Below are positions 25,701 to 35,398 of a stretch of 64,000 bases of DNA, in pieces (position 1 is the stretch's first letter; each line of letters begins with the position of its first letter). The position numbers and the translations under genes were made by a program. Source of the stretch: Sipunculus nudus (taxonomy: Eukaryota > Annelida > Sipuncula > Golfingiida > Sipunculidae). The DNA lies in assembly GCA_026874595.1 (NCBI GenBank), contig CM049310.1, positions 87,767,056-87,831,055 on the forward strand, read 5' to 3'. The notes beneath the pieces were generated by a model. The model did no database searches. It was not told the DNA's origin and saw only the letters and a list, made by a program, of their open reading frames with translations.

Positions 25701-27539
25701 TTGTCCCTCAGTTAAGTTTAGGGTCGCCGTGATTACTTATTTGGGATTTGACAGATTTTCAAGAAAATTTTTTCAGTGATTATCTCTCCCAAGTTCTTGG
25801 CAAAATTCATGCATATTTAATAAAGGTCATAAATATTTTTATCAGTGCTCATGCTTCCATTATAACAGTCAGATTCAAATCTGTCGCTAACCTTACCTTG
25901 TTTACTGAGCTTGTGTGATACCCAAGAAAATATCATGACTAAGAGCTCCTGAGTATTAAATGTTCATGAAAGATTTCATTTCATTGGCTTGGTACTCTAA
26001 AATCCAAACCAAGACTTTGATCCTCCAGTTTGAATGCCTCTCAGGCTCCAAAAGAGAGCTCTCAATGAAAGATCTCTCCAGCTGTATGAAAACAAAAATG
26101 GTTTTGATCATTTCATTAAGATCCCTCCTCTAGTGTTTGTATTGTTCCGCCTCTCCTCTGCATCATAGACATCTGGGGCCAACCATAAAATTTGTGTTTC
26201 ATCTATGTAGGTTTATGTAAAAGGCCTGAAAAGACTCCCATTTTAATGATATGAAACTAACTTTTGAACATTCTTCATTGCTAGTAAAAGAGAGTAAATG
26301 AGGTGCTGTCTGGGCATCAGTGGTGACACCTGGCGTCACATCTGTGACCTAAATAACTTTAAACTGGCCAAAGAACAGTAAAATTACCCTAAATTATTAT
26401 ACAGAAATATGTAGAGCAAATATTTGATTTGACTCTTCTCTTTCTAAGCCAGTTCTGGGTACATTTACAATAATGTATAATAATAAAATATACATGATAA
26501 TAATTACAGTATGGACAATTTACAATCTTATAAGTTTATATTTCATATCATTTATTTTTTATCTAATAATATTATTTTATAGTTTTTTTATCAGATCAGA
26601 ATGTTAACATCACTGATGCTGATTTTCCTACTTCCATTTTTAGACAAAGCAGCCTCAGAGAAAGTTAGACTGGAAGAAAAGCAAAGAGCAGCAAGGAAAG
26701 AGAGAAGAAAGAAGAAGGAGGAATGGACGCCAAAGTATGTCATATCCAACTTTATGCAGCAGTAGTAGATATATCTATATTTTGTAACAGGTCTCCTAGC
26801 CCTTTAAAAAATCAGAAATACACTGAAAAGTTAAAAATTTTCTTTATTTAACCATCTGGGAAGAGACAAGGTTTTCTAATACCTCGAATCAAGGAATTTT
26901 ATTTTCCCCAAAAAAGGGTACCAGGCGTATATTTTGTCTCACATTGAAATGGGTGTGTGAAATAAGTCAATGAAGCAGGAACAAAGAAGTGTAAAATGAC
27001 CTTTAATTAAATACAAGTACCATGTCCACTGCAGTAACCTTGAAGGCTGGTCAAACTTTAGTTGCTTGGAAAGCAGTCTACAGTAGTTCAGTTAACTTTA
27101 GTCCAGTTTATGGCAAACCAATCCTGGTGGGTACAGGCAACTCCATTTCTAGTCAGTGTGATTTACATTTTGCAACAATTCGACCCAAGCCTACCCAAGA
27201 TATCACATTTTTGTGGCACGGTTCACTGGATTAACAACCAAGTGGGGAATGCATACTCACATTTTATAGAATAAGCCAGTTTAGGCTTCTGTAAAGTGAA
27301 CTACAGTGCAGGCACAAAACATGCATCTTCAAGACCAAGTATACTGGTTTAGTAAAATCTTATTTAGATGCAAACCATGTGGGGATACAGCCTGTAGCAA
27401 GTTTGAGGTTTAACCAATTATCCTGTTTCTTTTCAGGTGGTTCATGTGGGGTTTGAACCCTCATACCAAGAGAGAAGAGTGGGTCTACACTGACCAATAC
27501 TGGGACAGAGACTACAAGGATAGCCCAGACATCTTTTGA
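13693..27539 (+). CDS. OSBPL1A/OSBPL2-like: Oxysterol-binding protein-related protein (ORP1/ORP2-like), C-terminal lipid-binding domain, 11 exons
   Basis: ORP proteins bind sterol or phosphoinositide in the OSBP-related domain and carry lipid between membranes; ORP1L acts on late endosomes. Exons are 13693-13768, 15678-15812, 16300-16397, 18232-18408, 19816-19894, 21839-21957, 23034-23148, 24926-25060, 25411-25528, 26644-26734 and 27437-27539. All have AG/GT borders, and phases agree across every junction. The 414 residues joined here match the ORP1/ORP2 domain throughout: [14 protein letters not shown] at the start, NPLLGETYE (92-100), the diagnostic EQVSHHPP (113-120), [24 protein letters not shown], a basic helix with EEKQRAAR (361-368) and [12 protein letters not shown] near the stop. 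The first exon begins in phase 2, so upstream exons (ankyrin/PH in long forms) exist but were not found. Choice between OSBPL1A and OSBPL2 cannot be made without the N-terminus. Confidence 0.93.
13915..14095. repeat. Dispersed 'GGCCACC/AAGACCACC' repeat
   Basis: Contains alternating GACCACC / GGTCTC words ending in a GGTTTTACTGTACA-like end. It is shared with 15,415-15,575 and 38,560-38,765, which also end near TTTTACTGTATA or TTTTATTTTACA. Probably a short transposon family; boundaries are approximate. Confidence 0.5.
15415..15575. repeat. Dispersed 'GACCACC' repeat, second copy
   Basis: Shares CCACAGGACCT.GATAAAGT, AAGAGCAAA and GTGGTCATAATTTGAGGTGGTC words with 38,560-38,765. Lies in an OSBPL intron. 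Confidence 0.55.
15678..15812 (+). CDS. OSBPL exon b
   Basis: 45 codons, phase 0 at both ends. [20 protein letters not shown] leads the exon. Acceptor TTTTTTTTCAG, donor GTAAGC. Confidence 0.95.
16056..16273 (+). repeat. Worn dispersed repeat (ACCTCAGCTAAGG type)
   Basis: Starts ATTACCTCAGCTAAGG, continues through TATGTTGGTTGGTTTGT and a GCGATTT.CAAGAAA core, and ends GAAGGCACTCTAG. It resembles a worn member of the repeat type seen intact at 60,411-60,750 (start CTCCACCAAGG, end GAGTGCTTTT). Confidence 0.45.
16300..16397 (+). CDS. OSBPL exon c
   Basis: 32 codons plus 2 nt. [17 protein letters not shown] then [11 protein letters not shown]; the GETYE motif is part of the phosphoinositide-binding surface in the family. 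Confidence 0.95.
16490..16766 (+). repeat. 64-bp minisatellite in intron
   Basis: About four copies of a 64-bp unit that is itself two diverged half units of about 32 bp (TCCATGACATGTCAGTGACT... and TCCATGATATGTCAACGACT...). The alternation is strict from 16,556 on. Confidence 0.85.
17400..17755 (-). repeat. Dispersed repeat with ACTTGCCCAGT motifs, copy 1
   Basis: Reverse-complement relation to 44,405-44,650. Shared words are AAAGTAC.TGCCCAG, TTACTTGCC, ACCCACTTGCCCAG and GGGTAAAGGTT. Lies in an OSBPL intron. Confidence 0.6.
18232..18408 (+). CDS. OSBPL exon d (EQVSHHPP signature)
   Basis: 177 nt, the longest OSBPL exon here. Contains [19 protein letters not shown], the family signature whose two histidines contact the phosphoinositide head group, then [17 protein letters not shown]. 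Confidence 0.97.
18515..18700 (+). repeat. Worn AT-rich dispersed repeat
   Basis: Resembles 11,800-12,000: AGTGGTAGAAATTG, GATTAATAATTGATTG, ATGTACCTTCTATA and TCATGCTGAAGG words in the same order. Confidence 0.45.
18864..19788 (+). mobile_element. Helitron-like (HINE-type) element, family 3
   Basis: Starts GTATCCCCAGA (18864-18874), whose exact reverse complement TCTGGGGATAC lies near the right end (19769-19779). It ends CTAGT (19784-19788) followed by T. The 5' end can fold on itself (GTATCCCC with GGGGGATAC, loop of about 10). The interior has two diverged copies of about 380 bp, one with a GGTGGCGCCACCT palindrome. It sits in the OSBPL intron and its right end is only 27 nt before the exon at 19816. 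Confidence 0.7.
19816..19894 (+). CDS. OSBPL exon e
   Basis: 79 nt encoding [20 protein letters not shown] and KLWIEH. The acceptor TTCATTTCAG starts right beside a transposon end. Confidence 0.95.
20159..21596 (+). mobile_element. Helitron-like (HINE/pearl-type) element, family 1, copy A
   Basis: Left end GTATCCGCCAAAA (20159-20171) has its exact inverse at 21551-21563. The first 30 bases form a hairpin (GTATCCGC with GCGGATAC). The 3' end has a 7-bp stem (GTAGTCG 21566-21572, CGACTAC 21578-21584), then CTAGT (21592-21596) and T. The centre is a tandem array of about 280-bp units, each with two AGGTGGCGCCACCT palindromes (20482, 20631, 20760, 20909, 21041, worn copies later). No protein is encoded. 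Lies in the OSBPL intron between exons e and f. Confidence 0.8.
21679..21733 (+). repeat. TA-rich short tandem repeat
   Basis: Three copies of TTGGATAATATATATA followed by a TA run. Confidence 0.85.
21839..21957 (+). CDS. OSBPL exon f
   Basis: 39 codons plus 2 nt: [20 protein letters not shown] then a [13 protein letters not shown] end, which matches the family. Confidence 0.95.
23034..23148 (+). CDS. OSBPL exon g (ends at the minisatellite)
   Basis: Begins phase 2 and reads [20 protein letters not shown] and on to [10 protein letters not shown]. Its last 33 or so bases are nearly identical to the 40-bp repeat unit that follows, and the donor GTGAGT is the first base pairs of that unit. Confidence 0.95.
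23149..24558 (+). repeat. Minisatellite of about 35 copies built from an exon end plus splice donor
   Basis: Units of 39-41 bp run head to tail. Each unit is GTGAGTAAAATCAAAATCC followed by a C/T-A-ACTACACACTCATTCCTG half that copies the last coding bases of exon g. Almost every copy keeps CTG|GTGAGT, a strong 5' splice site. The first copies keep exon-like CACGCTCATT text, later copies read CACACTCATT. The last copy (to 24558) ends CTG|GTAGCC. The array sits in the intron between exons g and h. Confidence 0.97.
24926..25060 (+). CDS. OSBPL exon h
   Basis: 45 codons, phase 0: a variable polar segment then [17 protein letters not shown], which matches the family's LW-x-x-x-PRP-x-x-S motif. 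Confidence 0.95.
25411..25528 (+). CDS. OSBPL exon i
   Basis: 39 codons plus 1 nt: [14 protein letters not shown], a spacer, then [16 protein letters not shown]. The donor is GTCAGT, weaker than the other donors in the gene. Confidence 0.94.
25529..26643 (+). other. OSBPL intron, no other feature recognised
   Basis: AT-rich; no exon or clear transposon end seen. Confidence 0.5.
26644..26734 (+). CDS. OSBPL exon j
   Basis: 29 codons plus flanking partial codons: a strongly charged helix, [20 protein letters not shown], then WTPK. The family's EEKQR-x-x-R basic helix contributes to phosphoinositide binding. Confidence 0.94.
27437..27539 (+). CDS. OSBPL terminal exon with stop
   Basis: Codes for [20 protein letters not shown] and [13 protein letters not shown], then TGA (27537-27539), the expected end of ORP1/ORP2-type proteins. 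Confidence 0.95.
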
Positions 27540-30133
27540 CAGGAACCTCAGTCACAAATGTCACGTAGTCACTAGCAACAGTTCAGGGTATCCCAGGTTA
27601 CACTGTGACAACAGGCCCCAGCTCCAGCATAATGAGCTACTGCCTATGCATGCATAATCAGGCCCCTGACTTGGAAGTATGGATAAGAAAATGCAGATTT
27701 ATATTTGATACATACTGTGCAGCTGAGGAACTGATGCAAACACAGAGCTATATGCAAATTTATCTATGGATCATATCTACATTCAGGGAACATCACTTAA
27801 TGAATTTGCAAATATGCAAATTTTGCATATGCAAATAAGAGATCACCCTATCTGCCTGCTGCAACATGTGACAGCCAAAAACAGATACCTTTCAGAAGAT
27901 GTATGTCAACCAAAGAATTAAAAGAATATTAAAAAAAAAACAAGAAAAACATCAGAATTTTTTCGGTTTTAATTTGTAAATTTAAAGATGTCCCAGAGCA
28001 ATGGCCAATTCAAAAACTTTTGTGTTTGTCAGTATATGTATTAATTTGCAAACATGTGTTCATATATCACTCCATATGCACATGTAATTGAACAGTCTGA
28101 AGTTTATCATCAATGAACCACTGACAGTGAGGCAAGTCTGGTGTGGCACCTTGTCTATAAACAGTCAAGATAAACCTAGGAAATTTGACTGTGTCACCAT
28201 TTTAGTGTAAATTATGAGATTCATTTAACATTTTCTTGACAGGTCTATGGGTTATTAACTAGTTCTTGTATTTGCCACTAGGTGTCACTAACTGTTTGAT
28301 ATGTATTCATTTGATCTCCTCATGCTTGACATGCATATTCTTAGGAAACTGTTTCACCATTTACCATACTTATATAACTTTTTAATCATTTTAAAATTCT
28401 ATTTTTGAACCAACAGATTTACCATGGATATTAACTTCATTACTTTGTGTAGGGGTGTCAGGTACATTTTGGGATTACTGGGATTTAACATCAATAATGA
28501 GTCAACAATCCACAACTCTAATTCACACAAATTTTAAATTCTTAGAATTTATTCAGGTGTAATCTAATGTATTTGTATCCAGAAAATTCATCATCTCATT
28601 CCAATGATAGTGACCATTCAAGTTCTAATTCTCCTCCAAATTTCAAATTCTTAGACTTTTAAGGTTCTCATCAAGAATATTAAGAATCCAGACATATTCT
28701 TCATTCTATCAGTATTCCAGTTTATCTTAAAAGTGGCTATTAAAAATTTAAACAGGCAAAAGTTGAAATTCCTGGAAATTAATTTGGTGGAATTTAATAG
28801 TCCATATCAGAAATATTAATATGAGTTTATTTAAGGTAAACTTGCTATTTAAAGGCTGCATTATGAGTTTAAAAAAGTCCAGATTTTCAAATTTAAGTTT
28901 CATTTTATGGCCACGCTGATAAAAATTGGATTTATGGTTATCAAATTTATTCTGTATCCTATCACTGGTTCACACTGTATGTCAGAACTTGCATTATAAG
29001 AAAGTGAAAGTCGAGTGATGAAGATGTTTCAGTGAGGAGGGGAGATTTTGCGGAGTAGGGTATCAGGGGTTTTGCCGAGTCAGCAACATTCCATCATGAC
29101 ATTGGCTTCAGAGCCACATATTTATTACAAATATCAAGAGGTCAGATTTATCATCATTATCTAAATTATAATAATAACAATGTATATTAACTTGTCCTTA
29201 AATCATGTTTAAGACATTTATGCTGATTTTTTTTTTCCTGTTTTGAATACTAAGAGGAAATGCATTGGACAAGATAGAAGTAATATTTCATGCATAATCA
29301 AATATAATTGAGTTGTATGTAAATTTTGATGTACTTTTACCTCTATGGTTCAGAACATTTATTTTTCATTCAGCATATGTTGACATAATATATATCGGTT
29401 ACAACTGTTAAACTATCAAAATCAGTTATCAGTGGATAAATAGAAAAATCATTTGAAGGGGTTTGGTACTATTTGGACCGGGTTTTAGCAGTGATAGCTT
29501 TCTCACATTTATCATAAGCATGTGTATCGTTCCAGTGGTCAAATGATCTCTTATTACTTGTGTTTGAATGTTCAGTGTGCACCTGAACAGAGCTTCCAGA
29601 GTTCACCTGTAGATGTCACTGCAGTCAGTTTATGCAAATTTTTCACTTTTACCCTCCAGACCTTCAGAACTTGCATGACTTCTTAACCAGTGTCTTATTG
29701 TGACAAACTGTGCTCAGACATGTTTAGATGACAGATAGATGTTTGTATCTGTAAGGATGGCAGTGTTCTGCCTGCATCATTGAGGGTGGGGAATATTTTT
29801 CCACTGTCATCCATATATGAGAATGGAGTCCCCCTTAATTTTGATTATCTTTCAATAGCATTTGGTATCTGGAGGTTGTTAAGGGAATAGTGAACATTCA
29901 CATCATGCCACAGTTTTAATAGCCTATTAAAGAGAGTATGCCCTGTACCATTGAAGGACCACTGAGGGCTTTTCTCAAAGTCCTCAATATTAAATTTAGA
30001 TGGCATTTATCACAGATATGCCAGATAGATGGATGATAAAAATACAATTAAAAATGCAGGAATGTAGGCCACACACAAAATTTATTCTTCTGCGGACTGT
30101 AAAGAATGCTTTTCTTTACTAGTCGAGATTTAA
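27540..30133 (+). other. OSBPL 3' untranslated region and intergenic DNA
   Basis: No further gene recognised. An ATTAAA at 27917-27922 followed by an A run at 27931 is a possible but weak polyadenylation site, and the real site could lie further on. Confidence 0.4.
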
Positions 30134-30491
30134 GGCCCCCCCCCCCCCCCCCCCAAAATAAGGTTTGGTTCTCAGGCACTTTTTTTCAGAAATCATTGCA
30201 GGTGGGTTTTTTTTTTATTTTTAATTTTTATGTACGTTTCGATAAAAATGCAAATGATAAGGGAAAAGCGTGATACTTACAGATTTATTTTGCTAAACCG
30301 AGTAAAAACACTACATAACAAAGAAAATTTAATCAAAATTGTATGATTCTATCTTCTTGAAAGAAATGTCCGAGTGGCTGGAGCTCAAAATTGGTAAGTT
30401 TCCGTTGAAAATAAAAAAAAAATTTTTGTTACGGGGGTTTAAAATTGACGCGGGCGGTGCCTGAGAACCATACCTTTTATTTTTTTTGGCC
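30134..30491. mobile_element. PIF/Harbinger-like MITE
   Basis: Termini GGCC...GGCC with TAA on both sides (30131-30133 and 30492-30494), as expected for the 3-bp target duplication of PIF/Harbinger elements. The arms are inverted repeats: AAATAAGGTTTGGTTCTCAG at about 30156 against CTGAGAACCATACCTTTTATT at about 30458. The left arm contains a poly-C run (30136-30154). 358 bp, non-coding. Confidence 0.6.
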
Positions 30492-30494
30492 TAA

Positions 30495-31437
30495 TACATG
30501 GAATCTTGTCAGCTTGCCTAGAAAAAATGAAAATTATTGAAAAAGTGTATTTGCTCAAAACTTAATTTAGTCCAATTTTCATACCTTTACCAAATCTTTT
30601 CTGGAATTTGTGCCATAGCAAAAATTAGCAAAATTACCAAGGACCTGATCTTTTTTGCAAAAAAAATGTTATTCACATAACATAGAACAATAAATTATTT
30701 TGTATGGCCCTAGACTGGATGACATTCCTTATAATGCAGTGTCTCAGATGATTGAAATCCAAATGGCATGTCAGGCTGTACAATGTCATTTTAGTCTCAA
30801 CTTGGTTGCATAAAGTTTAATATAATGAGACTAATTGTAAATTTTTGCTGAACTCTCATGGTTTGACATTTTAGTCAACAGATGAAAATAAAATGCAAAA
30901 TCTGGTATAGTTAAACTTATTGTAGGTCTTATTAATGTAGTGGCTGTTTATTTAATGGAGATTATACTGAAAAATCTTACAGGTGGTGCATCTGTCAGCA
31001 GTGTTAACATCAGGAATCCACTGTTAGACGGTGCGTGAAATTAAAACTAGACACAAACTTTGGACCCTTGAACCGTTTGATGTAGTTTACGTTCATTCAA
31101 TTCCATTTCTAGCTTGATGCTTCTGCTGCCATCTGGGGAGTGACAACAGAATACAGTTTAATATTATTTCATGTTTTGAATTCTAGCATTTGGATTTTAG
31201 ATCTTGATCATCTCTGGGCAGGACTCGGATGTTGTAGAGACCTTAAAGTGAAAATATTTAGTAGTTACAGGTCCGGATAGACATGCATGACATACAGACA
31301 GAAAGAGAGGATTGCAGCAACTTTGCCCTCCCACACACACACAAAACAGAAGGACACACACCTTTCCTGATAGGTAGTCTCCTGTTTTCAAATTGTTGTA
31401 TGTCAAAAATAAGAAATTGAATTCAAAGAGACCAGGT
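30495..31437. other. Intergenic, no gene seen
   Basis: AT-rich with a short CA-rich tract near 31,330 and no supported exon. Confidence 0.4.
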
Positions 31438-31930
31438 ATGTTAAATATACATGAAATATAGTGGTTTCTTCAATTTTATGATATCTGCTAGTATTAAGTT
31501 TGCTTCCCTTTGCTTCCTCCTGTACACGAGTGGAAAAATGCTTTTACTTTTAGTGAAAACATAAACATAGTGGTACGCCACCAGGTGCCATACTGCACAA
31601 CTTCACCAATTAAGACTTTCAAGCTGATCAATCCTGTGTTTCCTCTGTTTATTCTTTCATGTTCCTCCCCTTTGTTTGGTATGTATCATACATGCGAATG
31701 ATCAAACCTCTGGTCAAACATTCTTGTCATGGTAAACAGACACACACAGATCCTCAAACTTGTATAAAATAGGTGAATCTGAGGTAGTAAGTCCATGTGT
31801 TGAATGGTTTTGCTGTATTCAGATGATATGAACTTAGAGATAATACACATTGCAAATGATTCTGTACCTAATCCTGTGATAAAAATGTACGCAAGTGATG
31901 TCATCATATTGTACTCTGCACCCTGCATGA
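31438..31930 (+). mobile_element. TTAA-type MITE family, copy 2
   Basis: Follows the interior of 1,652-2,194 from ATGTTAAATATACATGAAAT through TTCTTTCATGTTCCTCCCC and CATGGTAAACAGACACA. It provides the uninterrupted reference (AAAACATAAACATAGTGG near 31,556) for the Helitron insertion at 41,593. Confidence 0.6.
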
Positions 31931-33045
31931 CACTGTCTATACTGTACTGACCTGGTTACATTATGCTAGGAAATTAACTGTGTGATAGTAATGATGATAT
32001 AAATATGGGCTAACATGTCGGTTATCTTGCCTTGGTTCTGCCTTGTTCCATATATTTAGGAAATTGTATTTTATATTTAGTTAGTTTCATCACAACCAGA
32101 TGTCTTTAAAGTTTTTTACCATATTCTGTGCATTTGGTCTATCATCGCCCTTTAAAATCTATCCCACCAAGGGGTGTCATCAATTTCTTTGGATATTTTA
32201 TTCACAAATAAGTTGATTTTGAAGAATCATCATCATGTAAAAATGTACTTCAGCAGTTAATAAGAATGAAAGTTAGAAAATTTAACATTGTATTTTGCAG
32301 GAATAATTGTATGAAACAAATCTTGAATCAAAGATTTCATTCTTGGAATGTCCCCATTTTGTTCTATCATTGTTACACACAGAACAGAGCTATTAAGCTT
32401 CTCATAATCATTGCTAAAATTGGATGGGACCCCTTGGTAGAACAAACATCAAGCATTTAGGGTTGTTTATTTTATTTCTCCATACAACTAATGTTGATAA
32501 TTTTAGGAGTGCAATAATCTATTAATTGTCTGTGACAGTTAATTTGAATCTACTAAAGAATAATGTGACGTATAAAAGCTGTGTGTAGACAACTAAAATA
32601 TATACACCTTACTGCCCTTATTTAAGGTATACCTGGCCTGAGTAGGTGTTTATTTCATTCCTCAGGTGTGTCAGGAATTAATTAATTTTGTAATTAGTGT
32701 GAGAGGTGAAAAGGAAATGAAACTGGTAGTAAAGGTATAGTGAGGGAGGCTGTTTATATAAATCTGTGACTATTAATAAGACTTTATAAGAAGTCATCAG
32801 GTAATTATAATAATGAAATAATCATTGAAATCATGAATGACCCCAAATTTCTGGTGGCCAATACTGCATATCATATAAATATACACATTTGCATGAGATA
32901 AAAATATATATTTAACTTCTGTAAATAACACCTGTGTATTGTAAAAACTTGTTTTGTTGATATTGTATCATAAACAAATTACAGTTATCATATGTTATGA
33001 ATATTGTGTTTGTTTGTTTTTTAAGACTGACCCTCTCCATAGTTA
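31931..33045. other. Intergenic, no gene seen
   Basis: AT-rich with no recognisable exon or element ends. Confidence 0.4.
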
Positions 33046-34208
33046 TGATACTACACATCCTGAGATACCCGTGGACACAGTCTCAATACTACACATCCTG
33101 AGATACCCCTGGACATAGTCTCAATACTACACACCCTGAAATACCCCTGGACGTAGTCTCAATACTACACACCCTGAGATACCTGTGGACGTAGTCTCAA
33201 TACTACACACCCTGAAATACCCCTGGACGTAGTCTCAATACTACACATCCTGAGATACCCCTGGACATAGTGTCAATACTACACACCCTGAAATACCCCT
33301 GGACGTAGTCTCAATACTACACATCCTGAGATACCCCTGGACATAGTCTCAATACTACACATCCTGAGATACCCGTGGACATAGTCTCAATACTACACAC
33401 CCTGAAATACCCCTGGACGTAGTCTCAATACTACACACCCTGAGATACCCCTGGACATAGTCTCAATACTACACATCCTGAGATACCCCTGGACATAGTC
33501 TCAATACTACACATCCTGAGATACCCCTGGACGTAGTCTCAATACTACACATCCTGAGATACCCCTGGACATAGTCTCAATACTACACATCCTGAGATAC
33601 CCCTGGACATAGTCTCAATACTACACATCCTGAGATACCCCTGGACGTAGTCTCAATACTACACATCCTGAGATACCCCTGGACGTAGTCTCAATACTGC
33701 ACATCCTGAAAACCCCTGGACGTAGTCTCAATACTGCACATCCTGAGATACCCCTGGACACAGTCTCAATACTATACATCCTGAGATACCCGTGGACATA
33801 GTCTCAATAGTACACACCCTGAAATACCCCTGGACGTAGTCTCAATACTACACACCCTGATATACCCCTGGACATAGTCTCAATACTACACATCCTGAGA
33901 TACCCCTGGACATAGTCTCAATACTACACATCCTGAAATACCCCTGGACTTAGTCTCAATACTACACATCCTGAGATACCCCTGGACATAGTCTCAATAC
34001 TACACATCCTGAAATACCCCTGGACATAGTCTCAATACTACACATCCTGAGATACCCCTGGACGTAGTCTCAATACTACACATCCTGAAATACCCCTGGA
34101 CATAGTCTCAATACTTCACATCCTGAAATACCCCTGGATGTAGTCTCAATACTACACATCCTGGGATACCCCTGGACATTGTCTCAATACTGCATATCTC
34201 GAGAAACC
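33046..34208 (+). repeat. 38-bp minisatellite, about 30 copies
   Basis: Head-to-tail units built on CTCAATACTACACATCCTGA and GATACCCCTGGACATAGT. Variants (CATCC/CACCC, GAGATA/GAAATA, ACATAG/ACGTAG) alternate in short higher-order blocks in the first 12 copies and become uniform later. Lies between the convergent OSBPL and TSEN2 genes. Confidence 0.95.
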
Positions 34209-35398
34209 CCTAATACTGGTAGGTCATATCCACTCTGATCCCACTTCATCAATTATTATATTAAGGCTATTTTATAATAGACATGTTTCTGTTGCCTGAA
34301 AGATTTAATATTGGCACAGGGCCCTATGCATGCAGAGTGCTGGGCCAGTGAATTTGAAGAAATACTAGAAGCACCCGTAGTTTTATACTTTACTTACTGG
34401 TATATATTATGTATGGCATGCACACAGTCATCTGACAAGTTTCAACATTCTCTGTTCATAATTGTATATGCCACAAATTTTACTCCTATATGGTAAGAAA
34501 GCTTTCACATAACAGCCCGTATCTCTTCCCTTGAGCGACTTTATTTGTTCTGTCATAAAATCTAAAAAAAAAATAAGCACTTCTGGAAATTAAAGGACAC
34601 CAGAGATTCGGTTTCAAAATGACAACTGAACTCTTTTAAACAATTTTTATGTCTTTGGTGTCCACCTCTGATGAATATAATGCCAATACCATTTCCTGGC
34701 AATCTGAAATTTGATCGTTCCAGTACCAGCTGTTTAATTTTATGCATCTCCAGCTTGCATTTAATATTTCTTTCCGTGGTGATACATTCAGTTTGCTGAA
34801 TTTAGCTGCATTGTTTTTAACAAGTCTAGCATCCCTAAAATTTCTTACATCTGCAGTCTTGGCATTGAAACCAAGAATCCCTTGCAACATTAATTAAATT
34901 AATTATTCTTTGTACTCGGGGACCAAAAACATGGAGCCTGCAACAATTTATTTTTTTTATTTGCAAGTCAAGGGAAAATTAAAAAAAAATATTAATTTAT
35001 TCTTGAAATTATGCATACAAACATGACTATTAATCCATTAATAGGATTCCAATATGAAAGGAAGTGTACTTTTGGATAATGGCATAATTTTGTTTAAACT
35101 TTGGATGATGAGTGGGAAATAGGTATGACATATATATCTTTTACATCATTTTATCATCCATATATAACCAATGTTATGTATTCTCAAAATCCATCTTGAA
35201 CTTCTATTCAGAAATATTAAAAATATAGGTGGCACCACAAGTCTCATGAACAAAGCATTCCAAGATTAATAATGGCAGGGAATTTCAAAGCAATTAGAGA
35301 TTTTGTACCAATTTGAACTCAATGTGAACTTATTCAAAATCATGATTTTGCTGCTTAGCTCAGAGATTATTTTAGTCATGCATTGTGACCTAATTTTT
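34209..35398. other. Intergenic, no gene seen
   Basis: AT-rich; short open frames on both strands show no recognisable domain. Confidence 0.4.

Noticed and set aside
33046-34208. CRISPR-like repeat array
   Set aside because: Direct repeats are contiguous with no variable spacers between them.
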